A stretch of 64,000 nt of DNA from Drosophila persimilis (lineage: Eukaryota > Arthropoda > Insecta > Diptera > Drosophilidae), in assembly GCF_003286085.1 (NCBI RefSeq), contig NW_020825288.1, positions 15,438,001 through 15,502,000 on the forward strand, read 5' to 3'. Position numbers and translations under genes: made by a program. Below are positions 1 to 11,649 of the stretch, piece by piece (within the stretch, counting starts at the first letter, position 1; each line of letters opens with the position of its first letter). The notes under the pieces were generated by a model, which saw only the letters and a program-made list of their open reading frames with translations, was not told the origin of the DNA and searched no databases.

Positions 1-3000
1 ATTAAAAGATCTTAATTCGCTTTCAAAATGCATTAATCAATGCCAGTGCTGAAAGCTGTAAATGCAAAGCCAGATAATCAATTATTTTTCCACACGAAAC
101 CTGCTGAAAATTTGCAAAAACCAGAGATAAAATCCAAACAAACAGTCGCTGAGGCACTTGGCACGACCCAGCACTCATATGTAATATTAAAACATATGTA
201 CATATGTGATGAGTATATATCATTCTTAGCGGACGATTACATTGCAAATTGTGATGATAATACGATATTGTATGGTATGATATGCCATGCAAAAGCTCGT
301 TAAAGTGTCAATATTAACACCATTATATGCCTTCACATGAATTACAATAACCACAAATTAAACAAACATATAGCTTATACAATTTATTTCGTTTCATCCA
401 TTATAATGAAGCTGTCGAATATTTGTAAATGCAAATCCAAAATCTCATTTGTTGTATAATTTTCCACTGATTTAAGGGCAATAAATTTGTTTAAGTGTCT
501 GGTAGATTCGATTTTCTACGTTAAATGGCTAATAATATTTGCTTTAAGTAGGTATAAAATAGATTTATAGTCGAGAGCTTCACATGGTGAAGTGTTTCCG
601 TTAATGGGGGTTTGTGGTCAACCCCTCAACCCCCCCGGAGACAAGTGGATCACGTAGTTTTGAGTCACCTTCTGATTTGGGAAGACTAATCAAGTTTAAT
701 AGGTACATATTACTTCCGTTACTAAAAAGCCATCAATGTGTGATTCAATACTTCCAGAACTCTGATTTTTCGTAGCAAATTGTTACATGCATTATTCTCA
801 GTGTATGAGCTTCTCTTCCGTGCTTTGATCTTGGTGCAGAGAGCGTGTTGGTGAGAGAGCGCGAAGGGAGAGAGATGATCGAAGGAGCGAGGCAAAACGA
901 GTAAGCTCGGTGTTGCCGAGAGCGACAAAGAGAGAGAGAGAGGGTTATGTCTTCAGGTAAACAGTCGTGGGAACGAAAAAATCTTGACAAAGGCTCAAAG
1001 AAGAGTATTCATTTTCATTCATTTCTACCTTTCCCGATTCCGATTCATTCCGTTTCATACTCACGCATACCTACGCATATGACGCTGATGACGATCACCT
1101 TTGCCGGCCGCCAACCCCAGTCGTCGGCTCATCCTCCTCCTCCGATCATACACCACCCCTGTGATACTCCGCCATGGCCGAACTGCATTGGAAATGATAT
1201 GCAAACATCTATGGGAAGGAGACGATCTATAAATAGAGCCGCCACGCAAAAAATGGGAAATGTGTGTATGGGTGTGTGTCTGCCTTTGCGTGTTGTGTGC
1301 GATTTTTATTTTTATATGTCTTCGGGTCCAACGATGGCGCATTTTCATGCACAGCAGAAAAGAATTTCACGCCATGGCCAATGCAGACTACTGATCCTAT
1401 AATTTCTCTACAACCACAATGTCTGAAGATATGTATATGTATGTGTGCAGAGTAAAGCCCCACGAAATTATACAGATATGTAGATATTTCCATATGGCTG
1501 GTGTGTCTCTGACTTTCCCCCTTTTTTGAGGTCTATTCTACTCTCTACGGGTTTGTGAATGCAATTTACAAATTTTCCATGATGGCTTTACGTACGTATT
1601 TTTCGGGCTTCCCTCCACTTGTCCCCACCACAACACAACACTCCCCACCGCCCCACCACCGAATGGAACAATTAGTATATTATCCAACCCACAGAGAGAT
1701 AACCAAGTGGAAGGGACTGGGAGTCCATTTGGGGTCTGGGTGCGGTATAGAAAATACGTCAGCTGTATCTATGCTCTACTTTTTTTTTGACTCTTTATTG
1801 TTGCTAATTGTTCCCGTTTGTTGTTGTTGGAAACGTTTTTCACTTATCGTGCGCGTCAGAGCAAATAAAATCTGAGTACACAAAAAAAAAGTGGAAAGAA
1901 TAACCAAAGGAAAGGAGAGAAAATACTCGTTGGTAAAATGGTCAGTGGAAAGAAGAAACGATTTTTTATTCCAGAAAAATTCCTCATTTTTTGCATAATA
2001 TTTCTTCTAATTAATTTTAATGAATGGAAACTTATTTTAATTAAAATTACACTAACATATATTTAAAAATTAGTTATTGTTTTTACTAATGAAAAACAGT
2101 TCTTACATAATTCATTTCAAAGAAATGGTTTCCCATAATTAAAAATGTCCAACATTTATCATGATTATGCCCACTGTGCGGACTATCACCGCTCTGCTCT
2201 CACTTGCTTGGTTTTCTCTCTCTCGGTTTCTCTCTCACTCTTCTTCGTTTCGTCTCTTTTGCCATGCCAAACGGCAGCACAACCCACCCCCCGCCCCCCC
2301 CTTGCCGTAAACGTTGTTGCTGTTGATATTTGCTCAATACATTTATTTTTGTATTTTCTAACGAATGCTTGTTGTTGTTGCTGTTGCCACATGCCTGCCC
2401 CGCCGTCCTCTGCGGCGGCCCTCCCTCCAATCAGGCCGTTGGCGCACTTGTTACGCGCCGCCGTCGCTGACGTTGTTGGACGGCTTGGCCTGGCTGCCGC
2501 TTCGAGCAAAAGCTCATTTGTTGCGCGGCGTTGGATGAAAACGCGTCGAAATCGCGTGAAACGAGCGGCTGAACGAACGAAACAAAAACGCCAGCACCCG
2601 AAGAAGGCGAAGAAAAACGCGCGCGTGCGTCGAGAAGGAGAAGAGGAGGAGAACAACAACAACATCAAACACAATGTAACGGTTTCTTCATAATTTTGCG
2701 TAAATTGTTTTGATTTCTTTTGCGTGAAATCAATAAAAACAGAAATGAAAATTTATTGAACTCTCCGCAAGTGTGTGCAAGTTTTGTGTGTGTGTGTGTC
2801 TGTGATGATGTTGAAACGAAATCAATTTTTTTCCACTGTACGCGGTCGTGTGACAACGCAGACTTGTGCTTATCATTTGCACATGATCGTGTGACTGCAC
2901 CTCGCTCGCTCTCTCTCCATCTCTTCCCACTATCCTCCTTTGGTCTGTCACTCTCCTCCTTTGGCCCCCCGCCATCTCTTCCTCACTATATGCACCCTCG

Positions 3001-5149
3001 TTGAGGGTATAATAACTGCCACGCACTGAATGTTTTTTTCAAATATTTTTTCAAAATGTAAAAATATTGTTGGAAGGTCTTGTGGTTCCGAAAAAATTAA
3101 ACAAAACTTAAACCTAGAATATTATAAGGATAAATTTGATTGTCATCTGATGAGTGTAGGTATCCATCGATCTGTAAGGGTATTCAAAGCCTTGCCAACC
3201 TACGTTTCTGGTTTGGGTTTTGATATTGATTTATTTTGACATTTTCTAGGCGCCTCTTGGGTAACATTTTACTTAGAAATATTTTTATTTGCTTTGCTTA
3301 AATTAGCAGCCACAGGTCCCGTTCTCCCGCCATCCCTCCTTCCCTATTGACTGTTGCCAAGTGTTTTGTTTTTGTTTTTTTTTTGTCTCTGCCGGTTTTA
3401 GAGGCGTTTCCTGTACTCTTCGTCTGCGTCGCCGTTTTGTTTGTTGTGTAAACATTTTTTTATACCTCTGCTTCGTATTTTATTTTATTTGAGTTTCCCA
3501 TTAGAATACGGTCCCCAAAAAAGTTTTAAATTGCGAAATTCAGTTAACCCCCAAAAAATATATAGTATGTGTCTTTGTGTGTAGTATCTATGTATGTGTA
3601 ATAACAATTGCTGTTTGCCTAGCTGATGTCGGTTTTAATTAAGTGCCGGCACATGACACGTCCGATAACTGGTGGCTTTATCGCAGTTTTCGCCTTGTCA
3701 TAGATATCTTCATGGAATTTTAGTTGCACTCATTTGCTACCCATTGGTAAAAGGGGATATTTATAGGTAACAGGGAGAAGGAACAATAGGGAAAAACCTG
3801 TGCCAATGGAAGAGTATTTTCTGTATTTTATTGTCAAAAGTATAGTCTAAAGTTCTTTGAAGTGAATCAAATAAATCCAATGAGAAGGTATCGAAAAATA
3901 TACAAACATACATATGTATATATTTTTTATGGGCTTTCTTCCAAGTTTCATCGCAATTTCGGGGCAGGCCTTATCTCATTATGGGACTACCGAGTGGTAC
4001 ACTCCAGCGACTAAGTGGAACAATATCATTATTATAAACATTTTAGCTCAAAAGCTAATTACGATTTCCACACGTTACTGTTGTTGTTGTTGTTGTTGTT
4101 GTTGTGGATGTTGTTGCTGCTGCTGCTATTTATAGCTCAATGCGGTCATTGGTCCCTCGCTCACCTCCCCGGCTCTCCGGCATTCCCCACATTCAGCTGA
4201 GAGTAAAACGCTTTTTATGCTACATGGAACAAAAGAGCGACATACAGAGAGAGGGAGAGCAAAAGAGAGCACGCTTACAGTTGACCGATCGCCAAACAGT
4301 CGCGGGCCATCATATGGTGCACACTGCTCTCGTCTATTCATAAAACGAAACCTTATCAGCGAAACGTGGAAAAATTTAGCATAAGAGCGGTTCCCAGGGG
4401 GGTGTGGAGCGGGGGAAGCTGCCAGTTTGACATGTGTTGGGCGTTAAAATATTATTTATTGTGCCAAAACGTGCGGGTAATTCCCGGCTTCATCAAAAAA
4501 GTCGCAATAAATTTTCAAACAAAACAATTATAAAACAAAAAATAATGAAATATTCCGAAAAAAAAATGCAGTTTGTTTTTGGCAAAAACCTTAAGAAATA
4601 TTGAAATATTCCGAAAAAATGCACTTTATTTGCAATGATTGAATTTTAATAAATAATAATAGTACATTTTCAGCGCTTAATTAAATTTTATAAATTTAAG
4701 AGTACAAAAAAGTAATTTTTCTAAAAATTTTAAACATTGAAATGCATGAAGGAAATTGTTTAGCAATTAATTAGCATACAAAAATGTTGTTTAATTTTGT
4801 TAAAAAGTATTGGTTTATGGCTAATGTACCCCTCATCGATGATGCACTGACTTTCCCATGCCACATTTAGATAATGACTAAGAGAACCAACCATGGAATA
4901 GGCCCTGACTCATACTTTCCCCCAACCCCCCCAAAAATCAATTCCCATTTAATATTTTGAAATCAAAATTCCAATCAATTTCAAAATCAATTTCGGCTCC
5001 TCTTTCCAACGACTCGACATTTTATCCATGAAATGTTCAAGAATTAGAGCTCGTTTATCTTGTAGACTTGTTGTTTTATGAAACCCATTGACGATAACCA
5101 AAGGCAAGGCCCAAACTTTACCCGAAATTTACTCTTTGCTCTATTGCAG
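1..5149. other. Non-coding DNA 5' of, or intronic to, fray
   Basis: I see no convincing protein gene here. The stretch holds AT-rich DNA, a GAGA-rich tract (about 900-945), pyrimidine-rich CTCTC tracts (about 2190-2260 and 2900-2990), a small perfect hairpin at 2994-3008 (arms ACCCTC and GAGGGT), a TTG/TGC microsatellite at 4078-4127 and a local direct repeat of GAAATATTCCGAAAAAA near 4547 and 4602. It ends at a good splice acceptor (TCTATTGCAG, ending 5149) directly in front of the fray reading frame. At least its right-hand part is therefore fray intron. Its many short open frames are low-complexity chance ORFs. Confidence 0.6.
2480..2700 (+). promoter_or_regulatory. Candidate fray promoter and 5' UTR exon
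   Basis: This is the only CpG-rich block of the first 5 kb. It is followed by an ACAAC-rich stretch typical of Drosophila 5' UTRs, and it lies about 2.5 kb upstream of the acceptor at 5149. A TCATTT initiator-like site lies near 2514. No strong splice donor follows (the best is a weak GTAACG near 2676), so linkage to fray is inference. The block could equally be an unrelated CpG-rich segment. Confidence 0.25.
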
Positions 5150-5613
5150 AGGTTGCGCACATCGCCAACAACAACAACAACAACAGCAAACCCGCTTCGG
5201 GAGCCAACGAATCAGTTGCCGATCCCAGAGATAGCCGCATCTTCGGTTGCTTTGTCAAGAAGGAGAAGCACCAGGAGGAGCGTGAGCAGCCATCAGAGGA
5301 ACAGCAGGACTCAGGAGCCAGAGAAAGTTCCCATTCGGGCAGCTACAACGTCCAGCAGGAGGAGAAGCGATCCAGCGTCAATCTAGCAGGAGGATATCCA
5401 TCCATCTATCGGCAGCAGGACGAGGAATTCCATCCACCCTGTCAGGAGAAGCCTCCCCAAAAGAAAGATAGTTTCGTGGTCTGCAAGCAGCCCAAACCGA
5501 GAGGCAGGCAACCACAGCAGCGCTCCCAGAGCCAACCGGCGATATCACAGCAGCCCCGCCGACGTCCAGGGACACCGCCACCGCACGCCGCCGCCACCGC
5601 CACCGCCAAGAGC
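5150..5613 (+). CDS. fray: Fray N-terminal extension (in-frame upstream exon part)
   Basis: From a clean acceptor ending at 5149, the fray reading frame is open for 154 codons before the conserved start at 5614, with no in-frame ATG. Read with a phase-1 upstream exon it gives an N-rich stretch, then a segment with [15 protein letters not shown], then Glu/Gln/Ser-rich and basic Pro/Gln-rich sequence that runs into the Ala-rich start of the known protein. An open frame this long with mixed composition suggests that an alternative isoform is translated from an upstream ATG exon, which I could not locate. The alternative is that this is 5' UTR that happens to be open. The family is known to have variable Ala/Pro-rich N termini (SPAK does). 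No catalytic motif lies here. Confidence 0.5.
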
Positions 5614-7278
5614 ATGACCTCCATACCCGCCACCCTGTCCAGCAACAATGTGGCCGCCGCTGGAGCGGCCAATGTGCCGGAGAAGCAGCCGTGGCCGAAC
5701 TCCAAGGACGACTACGAGCTGCGGGACGTGATCGGAGTGGGCGCGACCGCGGTGGTGCACGGGGCGTACTGCATACCGCGGAACGAGAAGTGCGCCATCA
5801 AGCGGATCAATCTGGAGAAGTGGAACACGTCGATGGACGAGCTGCTCAAGGAGATCCAGGCGATGTCGTCGTGCAACCACGAGAACGTGGTCACCTACCA
5901 CACATCGTTTGTGGTGCGCGAGGAGCTGTGGCTGGTGCTGCGCCTCCTGGAGGGCGGCTCCCTGCTGGACATCATCAAGCACAAGATGCGGACGTCCAAC
6001 TGCAAGCAGGGCGTCTTCGACGAGGCCACCATTGCCACGGTGCTGAAGGAGGTGCTCAAGGGCCTGGAGTACTTCCACTCGAACGGCCAGATCCATCGCG
6101 ACATCAAGGCGGGCAACATCCTGATCGGCGACGACGGCACCATCCAGATAGCCGACTTCGGCGTGAGCGCCTGGCTGGCCACGGGCCGGGATCTGTCGCG
6201 CCAGAAGGTGCGGCACACCTTCGTGGGCACCCCCTGCTGGATGGCCCCGGAGGTGATGGAGCAGGACCACGGCTACGACTTCAAGGCGGACATCTGGTCG
6301 TTCGGGATCACGGCCATTGAGATGGCCACCGGAACGGCGCCGTACCACAAGTACCCGCCGATGAAGGTGCTCATGCTGACGCTGCAGAACGACCCGCCCA
6401 CCCTGGACACGGGCGCCGATGACAAGGACCAGTACAAGGCCTATGGCAAGACATTCCGCAAGATGATCGTCGAGTGCCTCCAGAAGGAGCCCTCGAAACG
6501 GCCCACTGCCAGCGAGCTCCTGAAGCATGCCTTCTTCAAGAAGGCCAAGGACCGCAAGTACCTCACCCAGACGCTGCTCCAGTCGGGCCCCAGCATGGAG
6601 ACGAGGGTGCACAAGGCTGCCAAGCGGCAGCCGGGAGCCTCCGGTCGCCTGCACCGCACCGTCACCGGCGAGTGGGTGTGGTCCAGCGAGGAGGAGGACA
6701 ACGGCGGCACTAGCGGCGGACGCAAGCATCCCTCATCGGACTCCGATTCGGAGGATCGGCCCATGAACCGGCTGGAGCGGGCCGACTCCTCGGACAGCGA
6801 CCGAGAGGACCCCTCGCCCGAGATCACGCACAGCGTCTCCTCGGCCACTGTTACGCCAGCAACGGCCGCAGCAGGAGCACTGAATGCCACTGCCGCCCCA
6901 GTCGCCGCCGCCAGCACCCAGGAGGTGACCGCGGGCCTGGCCCAGATGCCCCTGCCCAGTGAAGAGCGGGGCGGCGAGGAGGCACCACCCGTCAATCTGG
7001 TGCTGCGGATGCGCAACCTGCGCCGCGAACTGCACGACATTCGCTTCGAGTTCATGGTGGGCAAGGACACGGCCGAGGGCATTGCCACCGAGCTGGTGGA
7101 TGCTGGCCTCGTGGACGCCCTGGACACACAGCCGATGGCCCAGCACCTGGACCACCTGATAGCCCAGTGCGCCACCATGAAGACGATCACGTTCCAGCTG
7201 AGCTCGGGCGTCCAGCCCGGCGAGGTGCCCGACGAGCGTTCGCTGGTGGGCTATGCGCAGATATCCATCACGGACTAG
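5614..7278 (+). CDS. fray: Fray, Ste20-type OSR1/SPAK serine/threonine kinase
   Basis: A 554-residue cytosolic kinase, essentially the length of melanogaster Fray. In the family, WNK phosphorylates it and it in turn phosphorylates cation-chloride cotransporters; in flies it is needed for axon ensheathment and renal-tubule ion transport. Visible parts: glycine loop [10 protein letters not shown] (41-50), catalytic lysine in AIK (Lys63), HRD (161-163), DFG (181-183), activation loop with Thr206 (the WNK site) in [10 protein letters not shown], and APE (211-213). [10 protein letters not shown] motif around Ser343 matches the second WNK site region of SPAK/OSR1. A Ser/Asp-rich linker follows, then the C-terminal OSR1-type domain (about 455-552, starting [17 protein letters not shown]), which binds RFxV/I motifs in WNKs and transporters. 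The start was chosen because [13 protein letters not shown] is the conserved N terminus. It sits in one exon of very GC-rich, codon-biased sequence, in contrast with the AT-rich surroundings. Confidence 0.97.
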   Translation: MTSIPATLSSNNVAAAGAANVPEKQPWPNSKDDYELRDVIGVGATAVVHGAYCIPRNEKCAIKRINLEKWNTSMDELLKEIQAMSSCNHENVVTYHTSFVVREELWLVLRLLEGGSLLDIIKHKMRTSNCKQGVFDEATIATVLKEVLKGLEYFHSNGQIHRDIKAGNILIGDDGTIQIADFGVSAWLATGRDLSRQKVRHTFVGTPCWMAPEVMEQDHGYDFKADIWSFGITAIEMATGTAPYHKYPPMKVLMLTLQNDPPTLDTGADDKDQYKAYGKTFRKMIVECLQKEPSKRPTASELLKHAFFKKAKDRKYLTQTLLQSGPSMETRVHKAAKRQPGASGRLHRTVTGEWVWSSEEEDNGGTSGGRKHPSSDSDSEDRPMNRLERADSSDSDREDPSPEITHSVSSATVTPATAAAGALNATAAPVAAASTQEVTAGLAQMPLPSEERGGEEAPPVNLVLRMRNLRRELHDIRFEFMVGKDTAEGIATELVDAGLVDALDTQPMAQHLDHLIAQCATMKTITFQLSSGVQPGEVPDERSLVGYAQISITD

Positions 7279-8800
7279 GACTAGGACTAGGTCGGGCTGC
7301 CCGGCGGCCCAGTGCCTTAGATGCAGCTCTACCCTAGACCGGCCGCCCGCCCGCCCGCACGCTCGCTCCATCCCTCAACCAAACACACACACAATCCTCG
7401 CCACAAACACCTCCCAATCAAGCGCGCCAGTCTCTGATACGTAAGGCCAGAGGAAAGGGCCAGGAGTCCAGGAGTGGACCGGAACCGGAACCGTAACGTT
7501 GCCGTTGCCGTTGCTGCTTTTAGCACTAGACTAGAACTAACTGTAAATGCTAGTGATAGATGTTAACGCGAGCCGATCGTTTACTATAGAAATTATCGAT
7601 GTATACACATATGTATCTTCTCTATATACGCCCCTACCTATATACTATATATCCATATATATATATATATATGTATATCTAAAGCGCATTGTAATTACTC
7701 CATGTGTACTCCCCCCACGCCCCCCACGCATAGCTACCCTTTCCCCCTCTGCTAAAGTAGCTAAAATAGTTCAAGAACCGTGTACTTATTCGTTTTCGTT
7801 TCGTTCGTCTTTAAGTAGCGCGCCCTCCCTACCACCCCCCCCACCCTCGCCCGCTCTGTATATAAATCTGTTTTTTCGATTAGCCCGTTGCCCGACCCCG
7901 GTCCAGCCCTGCCCAACCAGCCACAATCCCCCGCCCCCACCCACCAGGCGCCTCTAATTTATTCTCTAGCAATCGTAAACCCTAATTTGTAAAGCCTAGC
8001 GCCTAAGTCTTGTTTTGTTTTACTCTCTCCCCGAGCCCAACTTTTATTTTATACTATTTTACTCCACTCGTACTCTGCTCCACGAATCCTGCAAGCACCC
8101 TTAGTCGATAAGCCTGCAACAGATGCAACACTACACTCTAAGAGAAACAACCAGTAGGGCGCCCCCAGGCACAGTTGTGGCGACCAGTCTACCCTTAGTC
8201 TAAAGAGTAATACATACTTTATATAATTCAAGCTCTGTAACTACGATGAAGTACCGTAAACTACCCATAACTTTAGAACACTGAATATTATTAAAAAAAA
8301 AAAACAAAAAACACACATCATTTAGTAAAGAGAAAATCACAAAAAAAAAAACAAAAACAAGAAACGAAAAAGGATTTTAATTTTTGTGTTTTTATTGGTC
8401 TCCCTATCCTTCCCTTTTTTTTTGTTGGAAAAAAAACTGGTGAAAAATTCGATCAATTCCTGCTCTTATTTTGCATCTTTGTATCTCATTGTTCCTCACA
8501 TCTTGGGCAGCTCCCCAACCCATCTTATATGTATCTATGGTCCTGAAATTGTGTGGTGGAATTTAACAAGAAGCCAGTATATGCCTGTAACTTTAGACTT
8601 ATTAAATTTTAAATTGTTGAAACGAGAGTAAAACTAAAACTAAAATTAAACATTTTAAATGCAAAGACCTCTTAGATACTTAAACAATTATACGATTATT
8701 TAATCGAGCAATTATTATAGTAGAGGACCGACTGGATTGGGATGTCCCCATTGTATACGAGAGAATACGAGAAATTTCGAAATAAATATTGCATTTGGTT
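7279..8800 (+). other. fray: Probable fray 3' UTR
   Basis: No reading frame of note. The stretch is pyrimidine-rich with TA and A-rich tracts (TA repeat near 7650-7670, A-runs at 8291-8360), as expected of a long 3' UTR. The first good polyadenylation signal, AATAAA, is at 8781-8786, about 100 bases before the next start codon. The intergenic gap to CG7694 is therefore very short. Confidence 0.6.
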
Positions 8801-8883
8801 CCCTGAAAAAAAAAAACATCTACGATTGTCCTGTCAACCTCTCAAGTTTTATTGTTAATTGTTTATTGAACAAATTTGCAGCC

Positions 8884-9378
8884 ATGTCCGACTATTTTGA
8901 GGAGCTGGGCCACGAGCCCACCGGTCCGGAGGGGGCCAACGACTTTGCCAAGCACTACCGCCGCCTGCAGGTGCTGGCCATCATGAACGGCATCGACATC
9001 GACATACAGGTGCCGGAGGCCTCGAAGCGCGCCATCGCTGCGCTGCCTGTGCACAAGGTCCTGGAGGCCGAGCTGGGCGGCGATCTGGAGTGCGCGGTGT
9101 GCAAGGAGCCGGGCCTGGTGGGAGAGGTGTACAAGATTCTGCCGTGCAAGCACGAGTTCCACGAGGAGTGCATTCTCCTGTGGCTGAAGAAGGTAATCGT
9201 TGGGTATTCCATTCAGTCCAGTACTTAATCGATCCACCTGCAGGCCAACTCGTGTCCCCTGTGCCGCTACGAGCTGGAGACCGACGATGCGGTGTACGAG
9301 GAGTTGCGCCGCTTCAAGCAGGACGAGTCCAACCGCCGTGAGCGCCAGGACAACCTCATGAATTCCATGTTTGGTTAG
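8884..9378 (+). CDS. CG7694: RNF181-type RING-H2 E3 ubiquitin ligase
   Basis: Two exons, 8884-9192 and 9244-9378, joined by a 51-base phase-0 GT-AG intron, give 147 residues, which is the melanogaster length. The protein starts MSDYFEELGHEPTGP. The C-terminal half holds a RING-H2 finger: CAVC, then LPCKHEFHEEC, then CPLC, giving C-x2-C, C-x-H-x2-H-x2-C and C-x2-C. It ends in a charged helix and NSMFG. The human homologue RNF181 is a cytosolic ubiquitin-protein ligase; substrates in flies are not evident from sequence. The start fits (GCCATG), and an AATAAA lies 33 bases past the stop (9412-9417). It is the upstream member of a tandem pair with the gene at 9672. Confidence 0.95.
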
Positions 9379-9671
9379 AGAAAGTGCTGAAATTGTCATT
9401 TGGTTAAGGGAAATAAAGATTGGTATGGTATGAGCCTGTAACGTTTTAATGGCTGGGTGGAACATGGGATGCATGGATTGTGTTGCCTTTTCCAAAACCG
9501 GAAGTTGATACAGTACTCGTATAGCACTCGTATATACTAAAACACAAAGCAGCTGTGGCACTTTCCGTTGAGGCGTCACACTATTTTGGCAGGTCGACAG
9601 GGATCCGGGAAATCATTTACATTCGTTTTCTAAAGCATTAAACACATACCAAAACAAAAACACGTGCAGTC

Positions 9672-10798
9672 ATGTCTGACTTCAATGACGATCATTTCCC
9701 CGGCGTAACCGCGAATGAGAGATTCAACAGGCAGTACCACCGCCTGCTGTTGCGGGCCGTCATGAATGTGGACATCGAGATAGGCATACCGAGGGCCACC
9801 CAGGACGTCATTGCTTCTCTACCATTTCGCAAGGTTCGGGAATCGGAGCTGGTGGGCGTCGACCCGAAGTGCTCCGTGTGCATGGAGTCCCTCCAGGCTG
9901 GTGAGATATTGAAGAGCATGCCGTGCAAGCACGAGTTCCACGATCAGTGTCTCATCCGATGGCTGAAGGAGGTAACCACGCATGTGCGATACGGGAATAG
10001 TAATAGTATCCGATCTTCCACCTGCAGTCCTACTCGTGTCCCTTGTGTCGCTTCCAGCTGAAATTCCAAGAGTTGACCTTTACAAGAGTGACCCACGGGC
10101 ACCTGGCACCGGTCAACCACCCCCTAGTCCACGTCTACGGGCCCTTCCGCCGCAGCGAGGCGGGGTCCCTCCGTCGCAGCCTGACCGGGCCCAGCCACCG
10201 CAGCCAGGACGGATCGAGGCACCGCTTGCAGGACGACTCCAACAGCAGTGACCAGGACGACTCCGACAGTAGTGACGAGGAAGAGTCCGGCCGCAGTGAC
10301 CAGGACGACTCAAACCCCAGTGGCCAGGTCGGCTCTAACCCCAGTGGCCAGGCCGACTCTAACCCCAGTGGCCAGGCCGACTCTAACCCCAGTCACCACT
10401 CTTACCGCAGTGACCTGGACAGCTCCAACCGCAGTGACCTGGACAGCTCCAACCGCAGTGACCAGGACGACTCCAGCCGCATTGACCAGGCCGACTCTAA
10501 CCTCAATGACCAGGACCACTCTAACCTCAATGACCAGGATCACTCTAACCTCAATGACCAGGCCGACTCTAACCCCAGTCACCACTCTTACCGCAGTGAC
10601 CTGGACAGCTCCAACCGCAGTGACCTGGACAGCTCCAACCGCAGTGACCAGGACGACTCCAGCCGCATTGACCAGGCCGACTCTAACCTCAATGACCAGG
10701 ACCACTCTAACCTCAATGACCAGGATCACTCTAACCTCAATGACCAGGCCGACTCTAACCCCAATGACCAGGCCGACTCGGACCGCCGATTTTATTAG
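9672..10798 (+). CDS. Tandem RNF181-like RING paralogue with repeat tail
   Basis: Exons 9672-9971 and 10028-10798 (56-base phase-0 intron at exactly the same place as in CG7694) give 356 residues. Residues 1-107 align with CG7694 throughout: MSDFNDD at the start, and a complete RING-H2 finger with Cys67, Cys70, Cys85, His87, His90, Cys93, Cys104 and Cys107. The fold and E3 function are therefore probably kept. After CPLCRFQL the ancestral C terminus is gone. It is replaced by a basic, His/Arg-rich stretch and then about 180 residues of octapeptide repeats of the types DSNPSGQA, DSSNRSDL and DHSNLNDQ. Within this, a 186-bp unit (62 codons) is present twice in tandem and appears identical (10375-10560 and 10561-10746). 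The tail is hydrophilic and presumably disordered, with many Ser/Asp acidic-directed phosphorylation-like sites. The gene looks like a lineage-specific duplicate; expression is unknown. Confidence 0.85.
10375..10746 (+). repeat. Two exact tandem copies of a 186-bp coding unit
   Basis: Copy 1 spans 10375-10560 and copy 2 spans 10561-10746; I find no difference between them by eye. Each contains about eight 24-bp (8-codon) sub-units. A third partial unit follows to about 10780, and single 24-bp units precede (10300-10374). Because both periods are multiples of three, the frame is preserved, and other frames on both strands also stay open by chance. Confidence 0.95.
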
Positions 10799-11649
10799 AC
10801 TGAGTTACATTCGTTGTCATTTTGTATGTGAGAAATTTCATGTTGAATAATTATACAGGCAAATATGATATGGTAGAGCACACTAATGGGTGGGCGGAGG
10901 ATCATCGCTGCATTGTGTGTATGCAACTAACTAAAATTCCCTTGGAATTTTTAAATATCTTGTGATTTGTATAGTTTATCATCGCAAAGATCACCACTAA
11001 TAAATATCTAAAATTAAATTTTGGCGCCTAAACAATAGACAAAGGGTTGACACGTATATAATTTGTATAACAAGTATCGCAAAAGCTGTCTATTCTGCCT
11101 CTAGTCCGATATCGATAGCAAATGCGGAGCAGTGGAAAAATGCTATTAGCAAATCTGAGCAAAAAATTGATGGATGGCAACGCTGGCTGGCGCAAAAGGT
11201 TTAAACAGTGCGCAATAATTTAAGAAGTTACTAATAAAACTATTGATCAACTTATGAATATTGATCGAATACATAGAAATGTAGGAACTTGCATATAAAC
11301 ATGCAGTCGATATTTTAGAACTTCACAAAACACCACCTCGAATATTGCAGCCCTGTGCGGCGCAAGGTGGGAATTTCTGAGAGTATCAATGGTCTTCCCA
11401 AACAAATATCCATATATCGCCAAAGAAATATCACTTTCAACAAAAAATATATATCGATATTTTGATCTATGTTTATTAGCAACCCTAAAAGTGCGGTTAT
11501 TTCGCATATTTCTATCTCGCACTCTACTTCGGCGTCGTTTTGCTATTACGCCTGAAATTGTCGCGAATTTGGTGCAAACTTTCAATAAAAAAGTATTTAT
11601 TAAGTGAAATATTAAGCCTCAAGTAAACGTTTAGTGTTTTGTTGGCAAG
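10799..11649. promoter_or_regulatory. Intergenic region with two DREF sites
   Basis: AT-rich spacer without a gene. It has two exact TATCGATA elements (DRE, the DREF binding site) at 11110-11117 and 11452-11459. The second lies about 200 bases upstream of the next start codon. A DRE is typical of TATA-less promoters of broadly expressed Drosophila genes and fits the TRIM-like gene downstream. An AATAAA at 10999-11004 may end the RING paralogue transcript. Confidence 0.45.

Noticed and set aside
2145-2693. 182-codon plus-strand frame and its antisense partner
   Set aside because: Low-complexity, pyrimidine-rich then CpG-rich DNA; no domain and a better fit to promoter and 5' UTR.
5545-6729. 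394-codon open frame on the minus strand
   Set aside because: It lies wholly opposite the Fray kinase domain. GC-rich codon bias there leaves antisense frames open, and the predicted sequence has no domain.
10300-10790. CRISPR-like regular array
   Set aside because: The units are contiguous coding repeats with no unique spacers, in an animal genome.
10248-10850. Long frames in two other frames across the octapeptide repeats
   Set aside because: They arise because 24-bp and 186-bp periods keep every frame open. Only the frame continuing the RING exon is supported.
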